The notes beneath the pieces were generated by a model. It was not told the origin of the DNA and searched no databases. It saw only the letters and a program-made list of their open reading frames with translations. A stretch of 64,000 nt of DNA, taken from the NCBI GenBank assembly GCA_029865945.1, contig JARXAH010000067.1, positions 1 to 64,000 of the forward strand, given 5' to 3'. Origin of the DNA: Bacteriovoracaceae bacterium. Its GTDB lineage: Bacteria > Bdellovibrionota > Bacteriovoracia > Bacteriovoracales > Bacteriovoracaceae. Below, one piece after another: positions 43,462 through 52,076 of this stretch (positions are counted from its first letter, which is position 1; every line of letters starts with the position of its first letter). Position numbers and translations under genes: made by a program.

Positions 43462-45759
43462 ATGATCAGATGGATATTTTTCGCAATTATTTTTTTTAAC
43501 TCGTGTGCTTCGTTAGTACATGCGGCGATTGATTGGCCAAGCACAAAACAAATTGTGGTGGATACCATAACTTTTAAAGGCCTTCGCAAGGTTGAACCTC
43601 AGGCGTTACTTGAAAAAATGACCTCTGCTCCCAATCGACCGATTACCCCACAATCTCTGAGCACCGATATTAAAAATATTTATAATATGGGTTATTTCCA
43701 GGAAGTGGAGGCGTTTTATGATGATAACGCCGGCGGAAAGAAAACTCTCTTGATGAAAATTAAAGAAAAACCATTAATACGAAAAGTTCGCTTTGAAGGA
43801 AATGATGCGGAAGGGGAAGACGAACTTAAAAAAGTTGTAAAATCCAAAGAGTTTACGATTGTTGATATTAAACTTGTAAAATCAGATGCTCAGGCGATTC
43901 AAAAATTTTACGAGGACAAAGGATATTTTTTAGCAGATGTGAGTTACGAAATTAAAGATGCCGGCAATGAAAGCAATGAAGTAATTTTTAAGATCATGGA
44001 AAATGGTCAAGTCAAAGTAAAGGCCGTCACATTTCTTGGTAATAAAGAGCTTCCTGATGATGATTTAAAAAAATTCATGATGACGAAAGAAGATAGCATT
44101 ATGGGGGCAGTAGGAAGTGCGGGAACGTTTAGAGAATTTAACTTTCAAGCTGATGTGGAAAGACTGGGATATTATTATCGAACCAAAGGATTTTTACAGG
44201 CCAATATTTTTAATCCACTTGTAACTGTGAGTGATGATAAAAGATGGATATTTATTACGATTCAAGTAGAAGAAGGACCAAAGTTTTCTGTTAACAGTAT
44301 TGAGTTTCAGGGAGATTTGATTTTTACTGATGCGGAACTTCGGGAAAAACTTCAGTTGATAGAAGGGCAGACTTATAACGAAGAAACGCTAAGACAAGAT
44401 ATCTTGATGTTAACGGAAAAATATCAAGATGAAGGTTATGCTTTTGCCAACGTACTCAGGACTCTTGAGCCGGTGGAAGGCGAGAACAAGGTAAATATTA
44501 AATATTCATTCGAAAAAGGTAAGAAGGCTTACTTTGGAAAAGTTTCTGTGAAAGGAAATTCTAAAACAAGAGATAAAGTCATTCGCCGTGAATTGAAAAT
44601 TTATGAGGGCATGCTCTATTCAGGTACAAAACTTCGCGAGTCAAAAGAAAATGTGAATCGTTTAGGATTTTTTGATAAAGATAGCGTCATTTTTAATACC
44701 GTCAGTCCGAAAGGAAAAGATGATGTTCTCGACTTAGAAATAAGTGTGAAAGAACGTCAAACGGGACAAATTACATTGGGAGCAGGATACTCTTCCGCAA
44801 CCAGAGGTTTTTTGCAGGCGTCCATTAGACAAAATAACTTCCGTGGTTTAGGGCAAGATTTAAATTTCAGTTTAAATTTAGGATCTCAACAACAAACTTA
44901 TAGTTTAGGTTTTACTGAACCTTATTTCTTAGATACCCGATGGTTACTGGGTGGGATGGTTTATCGAACCGTTTCTCAATTTATTCGTTCCTTTGATTAT
45001 GAACGTACGGGGTTCGAACTGAGAGTGGGGCATCCCGTGTATGATTACACACGTTTTTTTACTACCTATAGTTTCAAAGATACTCAGCTTCAAAATGTTC
45101 GAAACCCAACGATCGATCGCAATGTGGAGAGTGGAATTGGATCTTCTGTCGAATTTTCACTCGTCACTGATAAACGCAATAACTCCTTTGAGCCGTCGAG
45201 TGGATACTGGACTTCGGGTGGTTTAGAGTATGTGGGGTTGGGAGGAGATTTTAGGTGGCTCAAAAGTGAAATTGAGGCGAGATATTTTAAAAAATTATTT
45301 GCTGACTTAGTCATGCGAACGCGTGTTCGCCATCAAAGACTTTATAAGTATGGAGTAACTTTCCCTCGTACAGAAAAATTTGCCATGGGTGGCCCTCGAA
45401 ATATGAGAGGGTTTGGTAATGAAGGAATCGGTCCTCGGGAAAGAAGAGTCGATAATGATGGGTTCGCAGGATTCTTTAATACCGGTGGTTTAGAATCTGT
45501 TTTGGGAACTTTGGAATTAGAGAATCCTCTCGTGGAAGAAGCGGGACTTAAGTGGGTCGCTTTTTATGATGTGGGTAACGTCTACAAAGAGAGTTATCGT
45601 AACTCTGAGACTTCTCCTCATTTAAGATCTAATTATGGTCTAGGGATGAGGTGGTTTTCACCGATTGGTATTTTGCGTTTTGAACTTGGTTTTCCCATTG
45701 CCAAAAAACAAGATGAGGCCGCGAGCCAGTTTTTCTTTGATATTGGACAGAATTTTTAA
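43462..45759 (+). CDS. bamA: Outer-membrane protein assembly factor BamA
   Basis: BamA folds beta-barrel proteins into the outer membrane. A signal peptide (IFFAIIFFNSCASLVHAA) is followed by five POTRA domains (about residues 25-410; boundaries seen at KQIVVDTITFKGLRKVEPQA, IRKVRFEGNDAEGEDELKK, VKVKAVTFLGNKELPDDDLK, FSVNSIEFQGDLIFTDAELR and AYFGKVSVKGNSKTRDKVIR). The barrel contains the loop 6 motif MRGFGNEGIGPR and ends in Phe (FFFDIGQNF). At 765 residues it is of normal size. It sits between lolD and the OmpH-type chaperone, the order common in Gram-negative genomes. Confidence 0.96.
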   Translation: MIRWIFFAIIFFNSCASLVHAAIDWPSTKQIVVDTITFKGLRKVEPQALLEKMTSAPNRPITPQSLSTDIKNIYNMGYFQEVEAFYDDNAGGKKTLLMKIKEKPLIRKVRFEGNDAEGEDELKKVVKSKEFTIVDIKLVKSDAQAIQKFYEDKGYFLADVSYEIKDAGNESNEVIFKIMENGQVKVKAVTFLGNKELPDDDLKKFMMTKEDSIMGAVGSAGTFREFNFQADVERLGYYYRTKGFLQANIFNPLVTVSDDKRWIFITIQVEEGPKFSVNSIEFQGDLIFTDAELREKLQLIEGQTYNEETLRQDILMLTEKYQDEGYAFANVLRTLEPVEGENKVNIKYSFEKGKKAYFGKVSVKGNSKTRDKVIRRELKIYEGMLYSGTKLRESKENVNRLGFFDKDSVIFNTVSPKGKDDVLDLEISVKERQTGQITLGAGYSSATRGFLQASIRQNNFRGLGQDLNFSLNLGSQQQTYSLGFTEPYFLDTRWLLGGMVYRTVSQFIRSFDYERTGFELRVGHPVYDYTRFFTTYSFKDTQLQNVRNPTIDRNVESGIGSSVEFSLVTDKRNNSFEPSSGYWTSGGLEYVGLGGDFRWLKSEIEARYFKKLFADLVMRTRVRHQRLYKYGVTFPRTEKFAMGGPRNMRGFGNEGIGPRERRVDNDGFAGFFNTGGLESVLGTLELENPLVEEAGLKWVAFYDVGNVYKESYRNSETSPHLRSNYGLGMRWFSPIGILRFELGFPIAKKQDEAASQFFFDIGQNF

Positions 45760-45793
45760 ATTTCTAATCTTTTAATTTTTTAGGAGTAGTCAT

Positions 45794-46318
45794 ATGAAAT
45801 GTTTATTGAAGGTTTTCTTAACTTTGTTTTTATTGTCAGCAGCTTTAGTTCGCGCAGAAGTGAGTATTGGTGTCATTGATCTTCAGAAAATTTTGGCAAC
45901 CGTCAAAGAAGGAAAAGATATTAATGATAAACTAAAAAAATCTTTTGAAGATAAGAAGGCCATCTTAAAGAAAGAAGAAGAAAAACTTAAAAAAGAACAA
46001 GAAGAATTTATTAAGCAAGCTGCTCTTCTAAGCAGTGATGCAAAAGTAAAAAAAGAAGTAGATCTACAGCAAAAAATTGGGGCCCTTCAGAAAAAGTCTA
46101 TGGACTATCAAAAAGAAATTTCAGATCAAGAAGCAAACTTAAAAAAACCATTGCTTGAAAAAATTAAAGTGATTATCGAAGACATTTCTGCCAAAGAGGG
46201 TGTTGACCTCACAGTTGAAGTAAGTGCTTCTCCCATCGTGTATGCTAAAAATAAGAAAAATTTAACTGATGCGATTATTAAGGCCTACGATACTTCAAAA
46301 GATTCTAAGAAAAAGTAA
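45794..46318 (+). CDS. skp: OmpH/Skp-family periplasmic chaperone
   Basis: The 174-residue protein has a signal peptide (FLTLFLLSAALVRA), then EVSIGVIDLQKILATVKEGK, the typical Skp strand. A long Lys/Glu coiled coil follows (KEEEKLKKEQEEFIKQAALL and onward), then the closing strands LTVEVSASPIVYAKNKKNLT. Skp trimers hold unfolded barrel proteins for BamA, which is encoded immediately upstream. An AGGAG ribosome site precedes the ATG. lpxD follows after 6 bases. Confidence 0.88.
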   Translation: MKCLLKVFLTLFLLSAALVRAEVSIGVIDLQKILATVKEGKDINDKLKKSFEDKKAILKKEEEKLKKEQEEFIKQAALLSSDAKVKKEVDLQQKIGALQKKSMDYQKEISDQEANLKKPLLEKIKVIIEDISAKEGVDLTVEVSASPIVYAKNKKNLTDAIIKAYDTSKDSKKK

Positions 46319-46324
46319 TAGATC

Positions 46325-47422
46325 ATGTTGAGTTGGAAGCATTTTGGGCCAAATTTTTTGAGTGATCAAAAATTATGGGGTGAAATTTCTTCCAACTTTC
46401 ATTTGGTTGGAATCTTAACTAAAGAGCATATCGCTGATTTTGTATCCGATACAAAGCCTAACTGGTGTCCCGAAGAATTAAGCGACCGTATCTTACTTAT
46501 TCAAAATTTAGATTATCTAAAAGAAATCAAGTCCTTGCTTGGAAAGATAAAAAACGACAATTTCATTAAAAATAACATTATTGTTTTGCAAGATTCCCTA
46601 TTAAGGCAAGAATGTGAGCGTTTCGATTTTGAAAAGTATTTCAGTGCGGCCTTTACTCATCCCCACGTACCTCAACTAAAGTGCCTTTTTTCAAAACTTT
46701 TTTTTGATAAAATTCAAGCTTCGTTTCAATGGCATTTAGATGGAAGACAAAATGGAACCTCTCTCGTTCATCCAACGGCGAAAATAGCACAGCAGGTTTT
46801 TATTGGAGAAAATAGTTCCGTCGGATCCCATGTTACTATTCTCCCAGGAGCTGTGATTGGGCCAAATGTTGTCATTGAAGAAGGCACAACCATTTTTCCC
46901 AATGTTACGATTTATCCTTTTACACGCATCGGAAAAAATGTACGAGTTCACAGCGGATCCATAATTGGGAGTGATGGTTTTGGCTATGAGTTTAATGGAA
47001 AAACCCACGAAAAAATTTGGCATTTTGGTGGTGTCATCATCGAAGACAATGTGGAGCTTGGCGCTGGTGTTTGTGTCGATATGGGAACTTTTTATCCTAC
47101 GATTATTCGCAGTGGTACAAAAATAGATAATCAAGTTCAAGTAGGTCACAATACCCAAATTGGAAATCACGTCATATTATGTGGCCAAGCGGGGACTGCT
47201 GGAAGTAGTAAAATTGGCAATTATTCTGTTTTAGGTGGACGTGTGGCCCTCGGGCCTCAATGTGAACTGGGTGATCAATGCCAAATTGCAGGCGGCGCCA
47301 TGGTGACAAAAAGTTGGCCGAGTAAATCCATATTGGGAGGCCATCCAGCAAGACCGCTAGATGAGTGGATGCGAGGAGTGGCGTATCTCAAGCGAATGGT
47401 TAACGAGAGAAAAAAAAATTAG
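46325..47422 (+). CDS. lpxD: UDP-3-O-acylglucosamine N-acyltransferase LpxD
   Basis: LpxD adds the N-linked hydroxyacyl chain in lipid A synthesis. The N-terminal uridine-binding part (1-110) precedes a left-handed beta helix of hexapeptide repeats (VHPTAKIAQQVFIGENSSVG, IGPNVVIEEGTTIFPNVTIY). The loop GSDGFGYEFNGKTHEKIWHF and the catalytic His in VQVGHNTQIGNHVI are intact. The tail ends LDEWMRGVAYLKRM, the usual LpxD C-terminal helix. Length 365 is slightly long. A hairpin repeat begins 13 bases after the stop. Confidence 0.94.
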   Translation: MLSWKHFGPNFLSDQKLWGEISSNFHLVGILTKEHIADFVSDTKPNWCPEELSDRILLIQNLDYLKEIKSLLGKIKNDNFIKNNIIVLQDSLLRQECERFDFEKYFSAAFTHPHVPQLKCLFSKLFFDKIQASFQWHLDGRQNGTSLVHPTAKIAQQVFIGENSSVGSHVTILPGAVIGPNVVIEEGTTIFPNVTIYPFTRIGKNVRVHSGSIIGSDGFGYEFNGKTHEKIWHFGGVIIEDNVELGAGVCVDMGTFYPTIIRSGTKIDNQVQVGHNTQIGNHVILCGQAGTAGSSKIGNYSVLGGRVALGPQCELGDQCQIAGGAMVTKSWPSKSILGGHPARPLDEWMRGVAYLKRMVNERKKN

Positions 47423-47435
47423 CAAGAAGGTTGTA

Positions 47436-47564
47436 TCTATACTGATGCAGGTTTGGTTTTCAAGAAGGAGAACGAGCGGTGAGACGCTGAGACGTGCTCC
47501 TGCACGTCGCAAGCGATGAATCCCGAAGTTCGACGCACTGGAAAATCAAAACCGCATCAGTATA
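47436..47564. repeat. GC-rich hairpin repeat, copy B, inside the lpx operon
   Basis: Long inverted arms, CTATACTGATGC...GGTTTTC and GAAAATC...GCATCAGTATAG (22 of 25 pairs), bracket a GC-rich core holding a perfect 7-bp hairpin GACGTGC-tcct-GCACGTC (47490-47507). Shared blocks and paired stem changes link it to copy A at 13564-13641. It fills the lpxD-fabZ gap, so it would be transcribed within the operon and could affect RNA processing or stability. There is no T-run, so it is not an ordinary terminator. The remaining gap up to 47618 is AT-rich and featureless. Confidence 0.6.
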
Positions 47565-47618
47565 GTTGATTAAGATTTAAAATATTAACAGCGCTTAATA
47601 TTGGATGTTATTTAATTT

Positions 47619-48122
47619 ATGCTTTATACAAAAAATGACGTCTTAAGTTTTCTTCCTCACCGCGATCCTTTTTTATTTGTCGATAGTATTGAATCGGTCG
47701 AGTTTCCTAATCCTACGTGGGTGAACGAAAATAGAAATCCAGAAGCAAAAGAACTTTTAGGTGGATTGGTCATTGGACATTATTTTCTCAAGCCAGAGCA
47801 TCCCATCTTGCAGGGCCATTTTCCTGGCAGACCTATCTTCCCTGGTGTTTTACAAATTGAATGTATGGCGCAAGTTTCAAGTTTCTTAACTTGTGAGATG
47901 AATAAAAATTTACCACTTGAACAGTTAAAAATAGAAGTGGCACTTTTGGGAGCAGATAAAGCTAAATTTAGATCGCCAGTTTTACCGGGAGATCATTTAA
48001 AAATTAAGAGTAAGTTAGTCAAAGTTAGGTCACTGATTATGAATTACGAATCAGAAATTTATCGAAATGAGGAACTAGTATCTGAGGTAACTTTTTTGGC
48101 CTCAATAAAATTTTTATTTTAA
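47619..48122 (+). CDS. fabZ: 3-hydroxyacyl-ACP dehydratase FabZ
   Basis: FabZ dehydrates hydroxyacyl-ACP, balancing fatty acid and lipid A synthesis from the shared hydroxyacyl pool. Signatures are LPHRDPFLFVDSI with the catalytic His, and GHFPGRPIFPGVLQIECMAQ with the catalytic acidic residue on the hot-dog helix. At 167 residues it carries an insert of about 15 residues (ENRNPEAKELLGG) between these two blocks compared with the E. coli enzyme. It lies between lpxD and lpxA in the standard order. Confidence 0.92.
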   Translation: MLYTKNDVLSFLPHRDPFLFVDSIESVEFPNPTWVNENRNPEAKELLGGLVIGHYFLKPEHPILQGHFPGRPIFPGVLQIECMAQVSSFLTCEMNKNLPLEQLKIEVALLGADKAKFRSPVLPGDHLKIKSKLVKVRSLIMNYESEIYRNEELVSEVTFLASIKFLF

Positions 48123-48131
48123 GGAATTTTT

Positions 48132-48938
48132 ATGTCTCACCATCCGGAATCTATCATTCATCCTAGTGCTCAAGTTTCCAAAGAATCAAAAATAGCGAAA
48201 GGCGTTAACGTTGGTCCTTTTTGCGTTATAGGGCCTCATGTTTCCATTGGGGAAAATACCGTTTTGAAATCCCACATATGCATCGAGGGACACACAGACA
48301 TTGGAAGCGATAATTATTTTTATTCGTTTGTCGTTGTGGGAAGTGAACCACAGGATTTATCTTATCATCAAGAGGCCACCAAGGTAATCATCGGAAATAA
48401 AAATACCTTTCGAGAATTTATTTCCATTAATCGTGGAACATTAAAGCAAGATGGAGTTACCAAAATTGGTAATGAGGGATTTTTCATGGCCTACAGTCAC
48501 ATGGGACACGATGTAACCATTGGCGATAAAGTGCGCATCGTTAACTCTTGTAACTTGGCAGGACATGTAACCATCGGAGACAGTGTCATTTTAAGTGGGG
48601 CGACCAACGTGGGACAATTTATCACGATTGGCAAGGCCGCATTCCTTGGGGGAGGTTCTGCTGTGGATAGGGACATACCTTGTTTCTCTACGGCCTTCGG
48701 AAATAGGGTCATGCTTAAGGGAATTAATATCGTGGGCCTTAAAAGAATGGGATACGATAAACAACATATTTCTGAGCTAGTAGAATTTTATCGGATGATG
48801 GAAATTTCCTCGATGAGTGCAAAATCTTATGCTGAACAAGCTCTCGATTTAGATGAGTATAAATACAATCCACTCGTAAAAGATTTCGCTTCTTTTATCA
48901 AAAATAGTAAGGCAGGGATTCCTTCTTTCATGCCTTAA
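48132..48938 (+). CDS. lpxA: UDP-N-acetylglucosamine (or GlcNAc3N) acyltransferase LpxA
   Basis: LpxA starts lipid A synthesis by adding a 3-hydroxyacyl chain to the UDP-sugar. Hexapeptide repeats run from IHPSAQVSKESKIAKGVNVG. The catalytic His is in FMAYSHMGHDVTIG, followed by NSCNLAGHVTIGDSVILSG. The C-terminal helical part (VGLKRMGYDKQHISELVEFY) is present. Length 268 is normal. AAGGAATTTTT precedes the ATG. The oxidoreductase gene that follows could supply a 3-amino sugar acceptor, in which case this enzyme would make an amide rather than an ester; the sequence alone does not decide this. Confidence 0.94.
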   Translation: MSHHPESIIHPSAQVSKESKIAKGVNVGPFCVIGPHVSIGENTVLKSHICIEGHTDIGSDNYFYSFVVVGSEPQDLSYHQEATKVIIGNKNTFREFISINRGTLKQDGVTKIGNEGFFMAYSHMGHDVTIGDKVRIVNSCNLAGHVTIGDSVILSGATNVGQFITIGKAAFLGGGSAVDRDIPCFSTAFGNRVMLKGINIVGLKRMGYDKQHISELVEFYRMMEISSMSAKSYAEQALDLDEYKYNPLVKDFASFIKNSKAGIPSFMP

Positions 48939-48975
48939 TGATGCATCTTTTTTTGTGAGCTAATTTGAGTAATTT

Positions 48976-49902
48976 ATGAAATCCATTCAAGTTGTTGTGA
49001 TAGGTTATGGGCATTTAGGTAAGTGGCATTGTCAAAAAGTTGATGCGTGCGAAGGGGCCAATCTGTTGGCCATTGTAGAAACGAGAGAAGAGGCGTCAGC
49101 AGCTGCAAAGCATGCCCACCCTCATGCAAAAGTTGTTGGTGATATAAGTGAAGTCATAGAAGATTGCGACGCCGTTTTTATTGTCACGCCTACTTCTACT
49201 CATTTTCAAATTTTAAAATCCATTATTCCTTTTCAAAAACACATTTTTTGTGAAAAACCCATTTGTCAAAACGAAGTTGAGTCTCAAGAAATCGTTGAAC
49301 TATTGAAACAGTTTCCAATAATTAAAATGCAAGTGGGGCACAGTGAAAGGTTTCATCCCTTGATGCCACTTCTCTTAGAAGAATTAAAGCAGAGTCCAGA
49401 AAAATTTTCTGTTTCCTTTCAGCGCGTAACATCTCCCAAGGGAAGAGCTCTTGATGTTCACGTATCTGACGACATTATGATCCATGACATTGATATTTTG
49501 CTTCATGTTTTAAAAAAATCCCCTCTCAATATCATGGCCAATGGTTTTTCCATGCATTCACAATTTTTAGATTACGTGGAAGTTAAAATGGAGCTGAAAG
49601 GGGGCGGATCGGCGCATTTTTTGACCTGCCGAGAGCAAATGGAAGAAAAAAGAATCATTGATTTTCACGGCAAACAAGGACACGTTCGATTTGATCTGAT
49701 GAGTTTGACCATGAGTAAGTTTGTTAATGGATCGATCAACCTGACAAGTGTTCCTAAACGTGATCATTTGTTGGAAGAGCATAAATCCTTTTACCATTCA
49801 ATCAGAAATGACAGCGAGACAATTGTGTCTGCGCAGGATGCACTTCGCAATGTTTCGCTCTTGAAGCAAATTCATGGATCGGTGGGATTGAAATCCAAAT
49901 GA
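48976..49902 (+). CDS. Gfo/Idh/MocA-family oxidoreductase, GnnA candidate
   Basis: An N-terminal Rossmann fold (VVVIGYGHLGKWHCQ, VFIVTPTSTHFQIL) is followed by the family motif CEKPI and a C-terminal substrate domain with MIHDIDILLHVL. These enzymes oxidise sugar hydroxyls with NAD. It sits between lpxA and lpxB and overlaps lpxB by four bases (ATGA), so it almost certainly works in lipid A synthesis. In bacteria with GlcN3N lipid A, GnnA oxidises UDP-GlcNAc at C3 before GnnB transaminates it. No gnnB-like aminotransferase is in the window, so the assignment is contextual. Confidence 0.8.
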   Translation: MKSIQVVVIGYGHLGKWHCQKVDACEGANLLAIVETREEASAAAKHAHPHAKVVGDISEVIEDCDAVFIVTPTSTHFQILKSIIPFQKHIFCEKPICQNEVESQEIVELLKQFPIIKMQVGHSERFHPLMPLLLEELKQSPEKFSVSFQRVTSPKGRALDVHVSDDIMIHDIDILLHVLKKSPLNIMANGFSMHSQFLDYVEVKMELKGGGSAHFLTCREQMEEKRIIDFHGKQGHVRFDLMSLTMSKFVNGSINLTSVPKRDHLLEEHKSFYHSIRNDSETIVSAQDALRNVSLLKQIHGSVGLKSK

Positions 49903-51026
49903 TAAAAGAAAAAAAATCCTTTTTCATTTTAGTGGGTGAGAGATCAGGGGAGGAACATTTTTTAAGTTTTTTTTCAAAATTAAAGTCTCTTTGCCCAGAA
50001 GTGGATTTTTGGGGAATTGGTGGCGACGATATGGCCGCTCAAGGAGTCGATCTTTTTACTCATTTCAGAGACTTGAGTACCATGGGATTTTCCGGTGTCG
50101 TTTCAAAATTGAAATTTTACTTAGACTTAAAAAAATCTCTAGTTAGCGAAATATTAAAAAGAAATTGCCAAGATGTTTTACTGGTAGACTACCAAGGACT
50201 TAATTACCAATTGGCCAAAGAACTTAAGCCCCTGGGAGTTAGGGTTCATTACTATGTGGCGCCTCAGGTGTGGGCGTGGAAACCATGGCGTGCAAAAGTG
50301 TTGGCCGAGAATTGTGTTAATATTTTTTCCATTTTGCCTTTTGAAAAATTATGGTGGAAGCAACGAGGCCTTGGTGATCATTTGACGACGGTGAATCATC
50401 CCTTGCTTAATTCCTTGAAAAATAAGGGTCAAATAAATTCTACCCGTAAATCTTCTGACGCAATTTCTATCGTTTTTTTACCTGGATCAAGAATGAGTGA
50501 AGTATCCCATCACCTTCCGATCTTTGAAAAAATGATTCGTATTCTAAAAGCGCAAAATTACAAAATAAAGACGACTTGTATTTTTGCTGATCATTTGCCG
50601 AAATCATGGAGTGAGGCCTATTGTTCCATTTTTGATACTTGTTTAGGCCAATCTCAATTGGAAGAAGTGTTGAGTGAATCTGATTTGTCAGTGGCATCAA
50701 GTGGTACGATCACACTCACCTTGGGTATTTTTCAGGTACCGACTATCGTTTGTTACCGCGTTTCTTGGATCAATGCCTTTATTTATCGAGCGATCGTGAG
50801 ATATGCTGGCCCAGCAAGTTTAACCAATATCATTCATAAGAAAATGATTTTTCCGGAATTACTACAAGAAAGCTGTGAGGCCAATAATTTAGTTTTAAAA
50901 GTGAAGGAGTGGATCGACGCCCCTGAGAAATTAGAACTTGTGCGACAGGAGTTAGTCACGACTCGAGATAAATTACTTGGCGAATTCACTGATCCCTGTG
51001 AAAAAATAATTGATAAAATGAAGTAG
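49899..51026 (+). CDS. lpxB: Lipid-A-disaccharide synthase
   Basis: LpxB (GT19) joins UDP-diacyl-GlcN and lipid X. Characteristic blocks are GERSGEEHFLSF (usually GExSGD), FWGIGGDDMAAQG, LSTMGFSGVVSKL, VDYQGLNYQLAKEL, HYYVAPQVWAWKPWRAK and VASSGTITLTLGIFQVPTIV. All are in the expected order in 375 residues. The GEE variant replaces the usual Asp in the first motif with Glu. lpxK starts 12 bases downstream. Confidence 0.95.
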   Translation: MIKEKKSFFILVGERSGEEHFLSFFSKLKSLCPEVDFWGIGGDDMAAQGVDLFTHFRDLSTMGFSGVVSKLKFYLDLKKSLVSEILKRNCQDVLLVDYQGLNYQLAKELKPLGVRVHYYVAPQVWAWKPWRAKVLAENCVNIFSILPFEKLWWKQRGLGDHLTTVNHPLLNSLKNKGQINSTRKSSDAISIVFLPGSRMSEVSHHLPIFEKMIRILKAQNYKIKTTCIFADHLPKSWSEAYCSIFDTCLGQSQLEEVLSESDLSVASSGTITLTLGIFQVPTIVCYRVSWINAFIYRAIVRYAGPASLTNIIHKKMIFPELLQESCEANNLVLKVKEWIDAPEKLELVRQELVTTRDKLLGEFTDPCEKIIDKMK

Positions 51027-51038
51027 AGATAAAATAAA

Positions 51039-52076
51039 ATGAATTTCTTGCAAAATTTAAAATATACCTTTTATCGGCCGATCTCCTTTCCTATTCAACT
51101 GATAATGAAAATGCGCAGGCAATTGAGTGATTGGGGTGTATCGACTACCTTTGACACTCCTTTGCCAAGTATTGTTGTGGGAAATCTTTCTACAGGCGGT
51201 ACGGGAAAAACACCCACAACGGCGTGGCTGATAGAGGCCTTACTTAAGCGAAACCTATCTCCCTTATTGATCACGAGAGGCTACCGAGGAAAATTAGAAT
51301 CAAAGAAATCCTTTTTTAAAAAAGAGGATTTGGTTTCGCCTTCAGAAGTAGGGGATGAACCCGCGATGCTTAAATCTAGATTTACTAATAAATTAGGCAT
51401 GTTCGTCGGAAAAGATCGTGTAGGCGTCTTGCAAAAATTTTTTCGAATTGGCCTTGGGGATGTTTTGATCTTTGATGATGGTTGGCAGTATCTAAAATTA
51501 AAAAAAACCATGGGGATTTTACTTTTTGATGCCACTCTTCCCGTTTCAAATTTGAAAGTTTTTCCTTCGGGTGATTTAAGAGAATCACTGGAAGGGGCCA
51601 ATGATGCTTCGGCTTTTGTTTTAACCAAGGCGAATTTGACATCAATCGAGCAAGTTGAAGAACTCCGTCAATTTTTGTTAAGAAAATTTCCTCACACGCC
51701 ACAATTTGTCGCACAGTACAAATTGAGTACGATTACCAACGCAAAAGGCAAGGTACTTTCAAAAGGGGAAGAAGTTTTGGCCTTTTGTGGCCTGGCCAAC
51801 AATGAGAGTTTTTACCAGCAATTAAAATTGTATGGCCATACCATCGGCCATTATGGTGATTACCCAGATCACTACCGATTTCCAAAGTCGGTCGTAAACT
51901 CCCTTGTTGAGCTGGCCCAGAAGAAGAATTATCAGTTGGTTTGTACGGAAAAAGATTGGGTGAAATTGCAAGGAAGAATGACAGATGACTGTTATGTAGC
52001 GAAGATGGAAGTAGATTTTGGAAATCAAACACAAGAATTAAAAAATTTAATATTTAAAAAATTGGGTAGGATGTGA
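51039..52076 (+). CDS. lpxK: Tetraacyldisaccharide 4'-kinase
   Basis: LpxK phosphorylates the lipid A disaccharide at the 4' position at the inner membrane. The P-loop NLSTGGTGKTPTTAWLIEAL, the LLITRGYRGK block and the Walker B-like VLIFDDGWQYLKLKK are all conserved. A hydrophobic N terminus (YRPISFPIQLIMKM) gives membrane association. Length 345 is normal. The stop overlaps the GTG start of the next gene (GTGA). Confidence 0.94.
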   Translation: MNFLQNLKYTFYRPISFPIQLIMKMRRQLSDWGVSTTFDTPLPSIVVGNLSTGGTGKTPTTAWLIEALLKRNLSPLLITRGYRGKLESKKSFFKKEDLVSPSEVGDEPAMLKSRFTNKLGMFVGKDRVGVLQKFFRIGLGDVLIFDDGWQYLKLKKTMGILLFDATLPVSNLKVFPSGDLRESLEGANDASAFVLTKANLTSIEQVEELRQFLLRKFPHTPQFVAQYKLSTITNAKGKVLSKGEEVLAFCGLANNESFYQQLKLYGHTIGHYGDYPDHYRFPKSVVNSLVELAQKKNYQLVCTEKDWVKLQGRMTDDCYVAKMEVDFGNQTQELKNLIFKKLGRM

